A DNA stretch of 64,000 nucleotides. It comes from an uncultured Acetobacteraceae bacterium. Its GTDB lineage: Bacteria; Pseudomonadota; Alphaproteobacteria; Acetobacterales; Acetobacteraceae. The stretch is from contig CAIVPZ010000016.1 in NCBI GenBank assembly GCA_903907955.1, forward strand, positions 1-64,000, written 5' to 3'. The notes beneath the pieces are model-generated. The model did no database searches and was not told the DNA's origin. It saw only the letters and a program-made list of their open reading frames with translations. The translations under genes and the position numbers were made by a program. Below are positions 36,406 through 44,339 of this stretch, in pieces. Every line of letters starts with the position of its first letter. The first letter of the stretch is position 1.

Positions 36406-37842
36406 ATGAAACGGGCATCCACCGACCACGACCCCGCGCTACTGCCGCAGTTCCGGCGAAGCGGCGCCGCGCCGGCGGCGGATGGACCGCTCGACGACCG
36501 GCTGCGCAGCGCGCTGCTGGACAGCCGCAACCGCTGGCGCGATCTGGTCGCCCTGTCCGCCGACATCGCCTTCGAAACCGATGCCTGGGGGCGGTTCGTG
36601 TTCATCTCGCCGGATCCGGCGCTGGGCTGGCCGGCAGCCACATTGCTCGGCCAGCCGGCGGAGCTGCTGCTGGCGGATGCCGGCGGCACCACCGGCTTCA
36701 ACCCGTTCCGCACCACCAGCGCGGTGCGCCGCCGCCCGGCCTGGCTGAAGCGGCCGGATGGCAGCGCCATCTGCCTCGTCTTCGCCGCCGCTCCGCTGAC
36801 CGACGGGGAGGGGCGGATCATCGGCGCCCGCGGCATCGGCCAGGATACCACCGAGCAGGACGGCGACGACACCGCGATGGCGGCTGCGCTGCGGCGCGGC
36901 GAGGTGCTGGAGCACATCCTGTGGCGCATGCGCCAGGAAGTGCTGGCCCCCAGGATGATGGAAATGGCGCTGACCGCGCTCATCTCCGCGCTCGGCGCCG
37001 AGGGCGCGGCGGTGCTCGACGTGCTGGGAGACGGCAACCGGCCCGCCATGCTCTACCAGACCGGCAGCTCGCTGCCGGTGGTGCAGCACGCCGCCCTCAG
37101 CGCGCTGCACATCGAGAGCACCGAACCACAGGTCGCGATGGCGCCGGACGGGCGCAAACTGCTGGTCTGCACCACCCAGACCCGGTTTGCCGAACAGACC
37201 GGGCTGGCGCTGTGGCGCATTCCCGGCAGCCGCGACTGGGACAATGATGAGCGCCTGCTGGTATCCTCGGCCACCGGCATCATCCGCGTGATCCTGGACC
37301 ATGACAGCATCCAGCGCGAAATGGCGCGGCAGGCCCGCACCGATCCGCTGACCGGGCTGCTCAACCGCCGCGCCTTCATGGACGAGCTGACGCGCCGGCT
37401 CGACCGGCTGGACCGCGAGGGTCTGCCGGGGACGCTGATGTTCGTGGACCTCGACCACTTCAAGCAGCTCAACGACAAACGCGGCCACGATTCGGGCGAC
37501 ACGGCGCTGTGCGTCACCGCCGAACTGCTGCGCGACACCGTGCGCCCGGCCGACCTGGTGGCGCGCCTCGGTGGCGACGAATTCGCCCTGTGGCTGGACG
37601 GCGCCGACGACCTCGCCGCCGCCGAGCGGGCCGAACACCTGCGCACCGCCGGGCCGCGCGCGCTCGCCTCGGTCAGCGAGGGCACCGGCATGCCGCTGAC
37701 CCTGTCGATCGGCATCGCCACCCGCTGGCCCTGCCGCGGCGAGGACATCGAGACCGTGCTGCACCGCGCCGACCAGGCGATGTACGAGGTCAAGCGCAAC
37801 GGTCGCGGCCATTGGCGGGTTGCGCATCCGGAGAACGGGTGA
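36406..37842 (+). CDS. Diguanylate cyclase with PAS sensor domain
   Basis: The 478-residue protein makes cyclic di-GMP. A PAS domain (about residues 45-155: IAFETDAWGRFVFISPDPAL ending ARGIGQDTTEQ) is followed by a GAF-like region (about 165-300) and a GGDEF domain. The catalytic motif GGDEF is intact (ARLGGDEFALWL). An inhibitory I-site RPAD lies five residues before it, so product feedback is expected. No membrane segment was seen, so the signal is probably cytosolic. The GTG of the next DUF2336 gene overlaps its stop (GTGA), coupling the two. Confidence 0.94.
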   Translation: MKRASTDHDPALLPQFRRSGAAPAADGPLDDRLRSALLDSRNRWRDLVALSADIAFETDAWGRFVFISPDPALGWPAATLLGQPAELLLADAGGTTGFNPFRTTSAVRRRPAWLKRPDGSAICLVFAAAPLTDGEGRIIGARGIGQDTTEQDGDDTAMAAALRRGEVLEHILWRMRQEVLAPRMMEMALTALISALGAEGAAVLDVLGDGNRPAMLYQTGSSLPVVQHAALSALHIESTEPQVAMAPDGRKLLVCTTQTRFAEQTGLALWRIPGSRDWDNDERLLVSSATGIIRVILDHDSIQREMARQARTDPLTGLLNRRAFMDELTRRLDRLDREGLPGTLMFVDLDHFKQLNDKRGHDSGDTALCVTAELLRDTVRPADLVARLGGDEFALWLDGADDLAAAERAEHLRTAGPRALASVSEGTGMPLTLSIGIATRWPCRGEDIETVLHRADQAMYEVKRNGRGHWRVAHPENG

Positions 37843-39095
37843 CCCGGCTCGTGCCGCCGCGGACCGTCTCGCTGCCACCAGCCTGCCTGGCGGGCAGCAC
37901 GCAGGCTGATGAGGCTGCCCGTGTGCGCCTGGGCGCGAGCACGGACTCGCCGCCCGATCTGCTCGCCGCGCTGGCCACCGACCCGGCGGCGACGGTGCGC
38001 GCCGCAGTCGCGCTGAACAGCGCCGCGCCGGCCGACGCCGATCGCATCCTCGCCCTTGACCGCGATGAGCGGATTCGCACCCTGCTGGCGCGCAAGCTGG
38101 CCAGCCTGCTGCCCACCCTGAAGCTCGCCGAGCGCGACCGTTTGCAGCAGCACGTGCTGCTGGTGCTGGCATCCCTGGTCGAGGACGAAGCGGTGCGGGT
38201 GCGCGCCGCCGTTGCCGACGCGGTCAAGGACATGCCGCAGGCGCCGCGCGAGATCATCCTCCGGTTGGCAAACGACCGGGCGGTGCCGGTGAGCGAGCCG
38301 GTCATCCGCCTGTCGCCGCTGCTGACCACCGAGGACCTGCTGAAGCTGCTCGCCGCCGCCCCGAATACCGCCGCCGCCACCGCGGTCGCCTGCCGCAGTG
38401 GTGTCAACGAGACGCTGTCCGACGCGGTGGCGGCTTCCTCCGACACCGGCGCCATAGCCGCCCTGCTGGCCAACCATTCGGCCGCCATTCGCGAGGCCAC
38501 GCTGGACGCGCTGGTCGCCAACGCCGCCGAGCGGACCAGTTGGCACGCGCCGCTGGTCCGCCGGCCGCACCTGTCGTCGGCGGCCTCCCGCGCCCTGTCG
38601 GACTACGTCACCACCCGCCTGCTGGACGAACTGGCCAGCCGCGCCGACCTGTCGGCTGAACTCGCCACCGAGCTGAAGCAGCGGCTGCAGGTGCGGCTGC
38701 AGCAAGCCATGCCGCTCCGGCCATCGCGGGCGGCGAATATCGGGGAGGCCATGGCGGAAGCGCAGATTCTGGCCGCCGGCGAGCAACTGCATGAAGCGAC
38801 GTTGCTCCGCGCGGTGCAGCGCGGCGAGGCGTGCATGGCCACCGCCCTGCTGGCCACGGCGGCGGGCGTGCCGGTCTCGGTGGTTGAGCGCGCCGCCACG
38901 TTGCGCAGCGCCAAGGGGCTGGTGAGCCTGGTCTGGCGAGCCGGCTTTTCCATGCAGGTTGCCGGTCCGCTGCAAACGCTGCTGGCCCGCACCCCGCCCG
39001 CCGCGGTGCTGCGCGGCGGCGCCGGCGGCACGTTTCCGCTTGCCATCGACGAAATGCGCTGGCAGATCGATTTCCTGCTGCGCATGGGGCACTGA
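37839..39095 (+). CDS. DUF2336 protein (second), coupled to the diguanylate cyclase
   Basis: The 418-residue helical protein belongs to DUF2336: DPAATVRAAVALNSAAPADA, then VADAVKDMPQAPREIILRLA, then PVIRLSPLLTTEDLLKLL. It aligns along its length with the gene at 35123. GTG at 37839 overlaps the cyclase stop and has GGAG five bases upstream. Coupling to a GGDEF protein, with a third DUF2336 gene near an EAL gene (53861), suggests this family works with cyclic di-GMP signalling in this organism; that is inference. It converges with argB. Confidence 0.88.
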   Translation: MTRLVPPRTVSLPPACLAGSTQADEAARVRLGASTDSPPDLLAALATDPAATVRAAVALNSAAPADADRILALDRDERIRTLLARKLASLLPTLKLAERDRLQQHVLLVLASLVEDEAVRVRAAVADAVKDMPQAPREIILRLANDRAVPVSEPVIRLSPLLTTEDLLKLLAAAPNTAAATAVACRSGVNETLSDAVAASSDTGAIAALLANHSAAIREATLDALVANAAERTSWHAPLVRRPHLSSAASRALSDYVTTRLLDELASRADLSAELATELKQRLQVRLQQAMPLRPSRAANIGEAMAEAQILAAGEQLHEATLLRAVQRGEACMATALLATAAGVPVSVVERAATLRSAKGLVSLVWRAGFSMQVAGPLQTLLARTPPAAVLRGGAGGTFPLAIDEMRWQIDFLLRMGH

Positions 39096-39128
39096 TACCG
39101 CCCGCGCGGGGGTTTCCGGGTCGGATTG

Positions 39129-40037
39129 TCATGCCCGGATGATGGTGCCGATGCCGCCCTCGGTGAACAGCTCCAGCAGGCAGGCATGCGGCTGACGGCC
39201 ATCGAGAATGACCGCCCCCCTGGCGCCGCGGCGCACCGCATCGATGCAGCACTCGACCTTCGGGATCATGCCGCCGGTGATCATGCCGCCGGCAATGCCG
39301 GCCTCGACATCGGCCACCGTCATTTCCGGAATCAGCGCTTTTTCCCCATCCAGCACCCCCGGCACGTCGGTCAGCATCAGCAGCCGGGTCGCCCCCAGCG
39401 CGCCGGCGATGGCGCCGGCCACCGTGTCGGCGTTGATGTTGTAGGTCAGCCCGTCCGCGCCCACGCCGACCGGCGCGATCACCGGGATCAGCCCCGCCCC
39501 GGTCAGCGCATGGATCACCCGCACGTCCACCTGCTCGGGCTCGCCGACGAAGCCCAGGTCGAGCACGCTCTCGATGTGGCTGTCCGGGTCCTTCTTGGTG
39601 CGCGACAGCTTGCGGGCACGGATCAGCCCGCCATCCTTGCCGCAGATGCCGACGGCCAGCGCGCCGGCGCGGTTGATCAGCCCGGCCACCCGTTTGTTGA
39701 CGGTGCCGGCCAGCACCATCTCGACCACCTCGACCATGGCGTCGTCGGTCACCCGCAGCCCGTCGATGAAGGTGGACTGGATGGCCAGCCGCTTCAGCAT
39801 GGCGTTGATCTGCGGCCCGCCGCCATGCACCACCACCGGGTTGACGCCGACCTGCTTCAGCAGCGCGATGTCGCGGCCGAACATCTCCGCCAGATGCTCC
39901 TCGCCCATGGCGTGGCCGCCGTATTTCACCACGATGGTGGCGCCGGCATAGCGGCGCAGGAACGGCAGCGCATGGGCCAGGATTTCGGCCTGTTCCTCGG
40001 CGGCCTGGCGTCGCGCCGGCGCAGTGCTGTCGCTCAT
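39129..40037 (-). CDS. argB: Acetylglutamate kinase
   Basis: The 302-residue amino-acid kinase phosphorylates N-acetylglutamate in the second step of arginine synthesis. Signatures include [10 protein letters not shown] (ATP-binding Lys), [14 protein letters not shown], and [15 protein letters not shown] near the nucleotide site. The N-terminal helix before the kinase fold ([22 protein letters not shown]) is typical of arginine-feedback-sensitive hexameric enzymes. It is the last gene of the rpmH-rnpA-yidD-yidC-engB-argB series, separated from engB by a family A repeat. Confidence 0.96.
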   Translation of the reverse strand: MSDSTAPARRQAAEEQAEILAHALPFLRRYAGATIVVKYGGHAMGEEHLAEMFGRDIALLKQVGVNPVVVHGGGPQINAMLKRLAIQSTFIDGLRVTDDAMVEVVEMVLAGTVNKRVAGLINRAGALAVGICGKDGGLIRARKLSRTKKDPDSHIESVLDLGFVGEPEQVDVRVIHALTGAGLIPVIAPVGVGADGLTYNINADTVAGAIAGALGATRLLMLTDVPGVLDGEKALIPEMTVADVEAGIAGGMITGGMIPKVECCIDAVRRGARGAVILDGRQPHACLLELFTEGGIGTIIRA

Positions 40038-40077
40038 GCTGCTGTCCCTGGCGTGCGGGAGCCGGGGTGCTCCCTAA

Positions 40078-40137
40078 GGAATGGAGTCAAGGGGTCCACC
40101 GACCCCTGGCGGGTCCAGGGCAGCGCCCTGGCCTTAC
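40078..40137. repeat. Dispersed intergenic hairpin repeat, family A copy 5
   Basis: It reads GGAATGGAGTCAAGGGGTCC, then ACCGACCCCTGGCGGGTCC, then AGGGCAGCGCCCTGGCC. It is nearly identical to copy 1 and lies between the start of argB and the stop of engB, both on the minus strand. Confidence 0.75.
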
Positions 40138-40150
40138 CTGCTGCGGCCTA

Positions 40151-40876
40151 TCACGCCAGCGCCACATCCGCCAGCGCAGCCCGCAGTTCCGCAATCCCAC
40201 CGCCGGTATCGCTGCTGGTCACCAGCACGTCCATCAGCGCCGCCGGATGCCGCCGCGCCAGGGCCGAGACTTCGGCCAGCTTGGCGGCCAGCGCCGGCGG
40301 CTTCACCGCATCGGCCTTGGTCAGCACCAGCTGGTAGATGACCGCGGCGCGGTCGAGCAACTCCATCACCGCGGCGTCGGATTCCTTGATTTCGATCCGC
40401 GCGTCCAGCAGCAGCATCACCCGCCGCAGCGTCGGCCGGCCGCGCAGGTATTCGAACATCAGTCCCTGCCAGTCCTGCTTCACCTGCCTGGCCGCCTCGG
40501 CGTAGCCATAGCCCGGCATGTCCACCAGCACGACCTGGCCGCCGAGGTCGAAGAAGTTGAGCTGGCGGGTGCGCCCTGGCTGGCCGGAGGTGCGCGCCAG
40601 TGCCCGCCGCCCGGTCAGCGCGTTGATCAGCGACGACTTGCCCACGTTCGACCGGCCGGCGAAGGCCAGCTCCGGCAGGCCGGGCGGGGGCAACTGGTCG
40701 AGCGACTGGGCGGCGTAGAAGAACCCGCATTCCTGCGCGAACAACAGCCGCCCGGCCTCAATCCACGCCGCATGCGCCTCGGGGGTCAGCGGTTGGGCAG
40801 CGATCGAACCGGTGCATGAACGCTCGCCGTCGTCATTCGCCTGTTCCGGCGGAAGCTGAGCGTCACGAGCGTTCAT
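40151..40876 (-). CDS. engB: Ribosome biogenesis GTP-binding protein EngB (YsxC/YihA)
   Basis: The 241-residue GTPase assists late 50S assembly. All G motifs are present: G1 GRSNVGKSS, G3 DMPGYG, G4 TKAD, and G5 near TSS. The first 25 residues or so (MNARDAQLPPEQANDDGERS) have no counterpart in the family; they are translated from a family B-like palindrome at 40815. There is no other in-frame start before the conserved helix LTPEAHAAWIEAGRLLF, so the gene seems to use a repeat-derived start codon. It starts 10 bp after yidC. The family is essential in many bacteria. Confidence 0.94.
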   Translation of the reverse strand: MNARDAQLPPEQANDDGERSCTGSIAAQPLTPEAHAAWIEAGRLLFAQECGFFYAAQSLDQLPPPGLPELAFAGRSNVGKSSLINALTGRRALARTSGQPGRTRQLNFFDLGGQVVLVDMPGYGYAEAARQVKQDWQGLMFEYLRGRPTLRRVMLLLDARIEIKESDAAVMELLDRAAVIYQLVLTKADAVKPPALAAKLAEVSALARRHPAALMDVLVTSSDTGGGIAELRAALADVALA

Positions 40877-40879
40877 TCA
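40815..40879. repeat. Family B-related palindrome at the 5' end of engB
   Basis: TGAACGCTCG (40816-) and its partner CGAGCGTTCA (40867-) form a stem around TTCCGG and GAGCGTC blocks. The core copy 3 at 55207 has the same blocks in the same order (TGAACGCCCG, TTCCGG, GAGCGTC, GGGCATTCATTCAC). It encodes the first residues of EngB. Confidence 0.55.
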
Positions 40880-40886
40880 CGGATTC

Positions 40887-42644
40887 TTAGGTGCGCGCCA
40901 GACGCGGCTTGTCGAGGCTGGTCTGGCGCAGGATGTACCATTGCTGCGCGATCGTCAGCAGGTTGTTCCAGGTCCAGTAGATCACCAGCCCGGCCGGGAA
41001 GTTTGCCAGCATGAAGGTGAACATCACCGGCATCCACTGGAATATCTTGGCCTGCACCGGGTCGGGCGGCGGCGGGTTCAGCTTCTGCTGGAAGTACATG
41101 GTGAAGCCCATGAGCAGCGGCCAGACGCCGAGATGGAGGAACGATGAATACAGCGCGGGATTGAACGGCAGCAGCCCGAACATATTGAAGACGTTGGTCG
41201 GGTCGATCGCCGAGAGGTCGTGAATCCAGCCAAAGAACGGCGCATGCCGCATTTCGATGGTTATGAAGATAACTTTATACAGCGAGAAGAACACCGGAAT
41301 CTGGACGAACATGGGCAGACAGCCGCTGGCCGGGTTCACCTTCTCGGCCTTGTAGAGCGACATCATCGCGTTCTGCAGCTTGGCCGGGTCGTCTTTGTAC
41401 TGTTCCTTCAGCGCGGCCATTTTCGGTGCGAGCAGCTTCATTTTGCTCATCGACCGGTACGACTTGTTGGCCAGCGGGAAGAACACCGCCTTGACGAAAA
41501 CGGTGAAAACAATGATCGCCACGCCGAAATTGCCGAACACCCCGTACAGCCAGTCCAGCGCCGTGAAGAACGGCTTGGTCAGGAACCAGAACCAGCCCCA
41601 GTCCACCGCATACGAGAACAGCGGAATGTGGTCGCGGCTCTCGTAGCGGTCCAGCAGATCGACTTCCTTGGCGCCGGCGAATGCCCGGCTGGTGGCCGTG
41701 GCCTCGCCGCCGGGCGCGATCGTCTGCGGCACGTTGGCCATGAAGTCGACCTGGTAGTGATCCTGGCCCCGGTCGGAGGAGTACCGGAACGAAGCGATCT
41801 GGGGCGCTTCCTGGTCAGGCACCAGGGCCACCAGCCAATACTTGTCGGTGATGCCGGCCCAGCCGCCGGCGCCGGTGTTCTGGAAACTGACCCCGCCCCG
41901 CTTCTCGCCTTCGCTTTTGGCGGTCGCATAGGTCTGCTCCTTCAGCGTGCCGCCCAGCACGCCCAGCAGCCCCTCGTGCAGGATGTAGTAGCCGGCGGTC
42001 GGCGGCGTGTACTCGCGGCGGATGAGCGACCACGGATACAACGAAACCGCGGCTTCGCCGGCGTTGCGCACGCGCTGCCGCACCGAGAACATGTAGTTGT
42101 CGTCAACGCCGATGGTGATTTCGAAGGTTTGGCCTTCGCCGTTGTCCCAGGTCAGCACCGCCGGCTTGCCCGGCGTCACCTTGCCGGACCCGCTCCAAAG
42201 CGTGTTTTCATCAGGCAGCCTGATGCCGGTGCCCGGGCCGGGCAGCCAGCCGAACTGCACGAAGTAGGGGTGCTCGTCGGAACGCGGCTCCAGCACGTGT
42301 ACCAGCGGGCTGAGCCTATCGATGGTTTCATGGTAGTCGCGCAGCACCACGAAATCGAGCCGGGCGCCGAGCAGGCTGACGCTGCCGGCCACCCGCGGCC
42401 CGTCGATCATGAGGCGCGGCACTTCCTTCGGCACCGTGGGCGCGGCAACTGACGGGCCCGCCGCGGGCACCATCGGCGCGCCGCCGGCCTGCGAGCCGGC
42501 CGGCGCCCCCGCCGGCAACGGCGCCTGCAGCGCGGCGTGCTGCGGCGGCGGCACCGGCCGCGGTGCGGGCGGCACCAGGTACTGGAACACCAGCAGGATC
42601 ACGATCGAAGTAGCGATCGCAATGAACAGACGCCTCTGATCCAT
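40887..42644 (-). CDS. yidC: Membrane protein insertase YidC
   Basis: The 585-residue Oxa1/YidC insertase places proteins into the inner membrane, alone or with SecYEG. An N-terminal TM (residues 7-27, FIAIATSIVILLVFQYLV) precedes a large periplasmic beta-sandwich (about 90-355). A C-terminal five-helix core follows with FTVFVKAVFFPLANKSYRSM, GCLPMFVQIPVFFSLYKVIF, and the conserved Arg/Lys-rich cytosolic loop. The linker after TM1 is rich in Ala, Pro and Gly. Its ATG overlaps the yidD stop (TGATG) at the end of a triplicated 23-bp unit that repeats this junction. Confidence 0.97.
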   Translation of the reverse strand: MDQRRLFIAIATSIVILLVFQYLVPPAPRPVPPPQHAALQAPLPAGAPAGSQAGGAPMVPAAGPSVAAPTVPKEVPRLMIDGPRVAGSVSLLGARLDFVVLRDYHETIDRLSPLVHVLEPRSDEHPYFVQFGWLPGPGTGIRLPDENTLWSGSGKVTPGKPAVLTWDNGEGQTFEITIGVDDNYMFSVRQRVRNAGEAAVSLYPWSLIRREYTPPTAGYYILHEGLLGVLGGTLKEQTYATAKSEGEKRGGVSFQNTGAGGWAGITDKYWLVALVPDQEAPQIASFRYSSDRGQDHYQVDFMANVPQTIAPGGEATATSRAFAGAKEVDLLDRYESRDHIPLFSYAVDWGWFWFLTKPFFTALDWLYGVFGNFGVAIIVFTVFVKAVFFPLANKSYRSMSKMKLLAPKMAALKEQYKDDPAKLQNAMMSLYKAEKVNPASGCLPMFVQIPVFFSLYKVIFITIEMRHAPFFGWIHDLSAIDPTNVFNMFGLLPFNPALYSSFLHLGVWPLLMGFTMYFQQKLNPPPPDPVQAKIFQWMPVMFTFMLANFPAGLVIYWTWNNLLTIAQQWYILRQTSLDKPRLART

Positions 42645-42710
42645 CAGTGTGCCTTCCGGGGGTCCATCAATGTGCCTTCCGGCGGCCCATCAGCGTGCCT
42701 CGCGGCATTG
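42642..42710. repeat. Three 23-bp tandem repeats at the yidD/yidC junction
   Basis: Units begin at 42642, 42665 and 42688. On the coding strand each ends in a GGCAC...TGATG block (GGAAGGCACACTGATG in the last unit; GGAAGGCACATTGATG and GAGGCACGCTGATG in the others). The final TGATG is the real yidD stop and yidC start. Because 23 is not a multiple of 3, the upstream TGATG copies fall in other frames. Confidence 0.85.
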
Positions 42711-42982
42711 GGGGCGAGCGGAACATCTTTGTGGTGCGAAGAATGCGGGTGCGCCCGCGCGGGCGGCACCGGGTCGTAGCCGCCCGGGTGCCAGGGATTG
42801 CAGCGCAGGATGCGCCGCACGGTCAGCAGGCTGCCGCGCCCCGCCCCATGCTGGGCCAGCGCTTCCAGCGCGTAGTGGCTGCAGCTCGGCTCATGGCGGC
42901 AATGCGCGCCGATGAACGGGCGCAGCGTCCACTGGTAGACCACCACGCCGGCCGACAGCACATGGGCAGCGGGGGAGGTCAT
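42644..42982 (-). CDS. yidD: Membrane protein insertion efficiency factor YidD
   Basis: The 112-residue protein has the YidD core (about residues 8-75): [20 protein letters not shown], then [12 protein letters not shown], then [18 protein letters not shown], with the three family Cys. YidD aids YidC-dependent insertion at the inner membrane. The C-terminal 35 residues ([20 protein letters not shown] onward) are unusual, and the last part is encoded by three 23-bp tandem repeats. Its ATG overlaps the rnpA stop (ATGA) and its stop overlaps the yidC start. Confidence 0.95.
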   Translation of the reverse strand: MTSPAAHVLSAGVVVYQWTLRPFIGAHCRHEPSCSHYALEALAQHGAGRGSLLTVRRILRCNPWHPGGYDPVPPARAHPHSSHHKDVPLAPNAARHADGPPEGTLMDPRKAH

Positions 42983-43323
42983 GGAGTCACGCCGGCGCGG
43001 CCGAGGGCGCGCCGCAGATCTTCCATCAGGGCGCCGAAGGGCCGCTTGCGGGTCGTGTCGCGGCCGATCAGCACCAGGTCCACACCCTGCACCGGCGCCT
43101 CGCGCAGCAACAGCCGCGCGGCTTCCTTCAGCCGGCGGCGGGTGCGGTTGCGGACCACGGCATTGCCCACTTTTTTCGTCACGGTGAAGCCGAGCCGCGC
43201 CGGCCCGCCCTCGGGCCGCGTCAGCGCCTGCAGCACCAGTCCGGTCACGGCCACCTTGCGCCCCCGCGCGGCGACGCGCAGGAACTCAGGACGGCGCTTC
43301 AGGCGCTGCGGCGCCGGCGCCAT
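42979..43323 (-). CDS. rnpA: Ribonuclease P protein component
   Basis: The 114-residue basic protein partners the RNase P RNA in tRNA 5' maturation. The RNR signature is clear: [19 protein letters not shown]. The fold starts with [19 protein letters not shown]. It lies 12 bp after rpmH on the same transcript, and its stop overlaps the yidD start. Confidence 0.96.
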   Translation of the reverse strand: MAPAPQRLKRRPEFLRVAARGRKVAVTGLVLQALTRPEGGPARLGFTVTKKVGNAVVRNRTRRRLKEAARLLLREAPVQGVDLVLIGRDTTRKRPFGALMEDLRRALGRAGVTP

Positions 43324-43335
43324 GGCCCGCGTCCG

Positions 43336-43470
43336 TCAGGCCGACAGGCGCTTGCGGCCCTTGGCACGGCGATTGGCCAGCACCTTGCGGCCGCCGACGG
43401 TCGACATGCGGGCGCGGAAGCCGTGGCGGCGCTTGCGGACAAGCTTCGACGGTTGATAGGTGCGCTTCAC
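43336..43470 (-). CDS. rpmH: Ribosomal protein bL34
   Basis: The 44-residue protein reads [20 protein letters not shown] then [20 protein letters not shown], a standard bL34. The start is GTG at 43470 with GGAGAG three bases upstream. It heads the rpmH-rnpA-yidD-yidC-engB-argB series. No DnaA-box cluster or dnaA was seen upstream, so the replication origin is not here. Confidence 0.97.
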   Translation of the reverse strand: MKRTYQPSKLVRKRRHGFRARMSTVGGRKVLANRRAKGRKRLSA

Positions 43471-43640
43471 GACACTCTCCGATAAGGCTTCAGGACCGCC
43501 GTCACCGGGACGATAGTGGTGGCGAGCGGCGGAACGAGCGATGGCGGGGCCCAACTCCGGCGGGTCCCGTGCAGGCGGCGGCTTATAGGGGGGCGCCACC
43601 CGGTGCGTCAACCATGGGCCGGCGGCCCGACAGGAGTCCG

Positions 43641-44339
43641 ATGACATTGCTGCGACGAACCTGGCCGGCGCTGCTGATCCCGGCGGTGCTGGCCGCGGGC
43701 TTCGCCACCGGCCTGCACCGCCACCTCAACTGGGCCGCGCTGGCAACCCATGAGGCCGCGCTGCACCTGCTGGTGGCCAGGGCCCCGGTGCTGGCCGCCG
43801 CCGCCTATCTTGCCGCCTATGCCACCGCGGTCGCCCTGGCGGTGCCGCTCGGCGGGCTGTTCACCGTTGCTGGCGGGCTGCTGTTCGGCACGCTGGCCGG
43901 CGGGATGCTGGCGGTCGCCGGAGCCACCACCGGGGCGGTGCTGCTGTTCCTCGCCGCCCGCACCGCACTCGGCCCGCTGCTCGCCGCCCGCGCCGGCCCT
44001 TTCCTCGACCGGCTGCGGCCCCGGCTGCAACGCGACGGGTTTTCCGCCCTGCTGGCCCTGCGCCTGATCCCGGCGGTGCCGTTCTGGCTGGGCAATCTCG
44101 CCCCGGCTCTGGTCGGCATGCGGCTCGGCAGCTTCGCCGCCGCCACCTTCATCGGCATCATCCCGGCCACCTTCGTGTTCGCCAGCATCGGCGCCGGGCT
44201 GCGCCACGTGCTGGCCGCCGGCGAGCGGCCCGATCTGTCGCTGATCTGGTCACCGCCGGTGCTGCTGCCGCTGCTCGGGCTGGCCGCGCTGTCGCTGCTG
44301 CCGGTGGCATGGCGGCACTGGAGGGCTTCGAATGGCTGA
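43641..44339 (+). CDS. TVP38/TMEM64 family (VTT domain) membrane protein
   Basis: The 232-residue protein has about five to six hydrophobic segments and the VTT-domain core: [20 protein letters not shown], then a re-entrant-like [17 protein letters not shown], then [20 protein letters not shown]. Family members (DedA/VTT superfamily) are lipid scramblases or flippases in some organisms; a transport role here is unproven. CAGGAG precedes the ATG. The last eight bases overlap the start of the flavin oxidoreductase gene; the two are a recurring pair in proteobacteria, sometimes fused. Confidence 0.9.
   Translation: MTLLRRTWPALLIPAVLAAGFATGLHRHLNWAALATHEAALHLLVARAPVLAAAAYLAAYATAVALAVPLGGLFTVAGGLLFGTLAGGMLAVAGATTGAVLLFLAARTALGPLLAARAGPFLDRLRPRLQRDGFSALLALRLIPAVPFWLGNLAPALVGMRLGSFAAATFIGIIPATFVFASIGAGLRHVLAAGERPDLSLIWSPPVLLPLLGLAALSLLPVAWRHWRASNG

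Noticed and set aside
43471-43640. A replication origin upstream of rpmH
   Set aside because: rpmH sometimes borders oriC, but no DnaA-box cluster or AT-rich unwinding region was seen.
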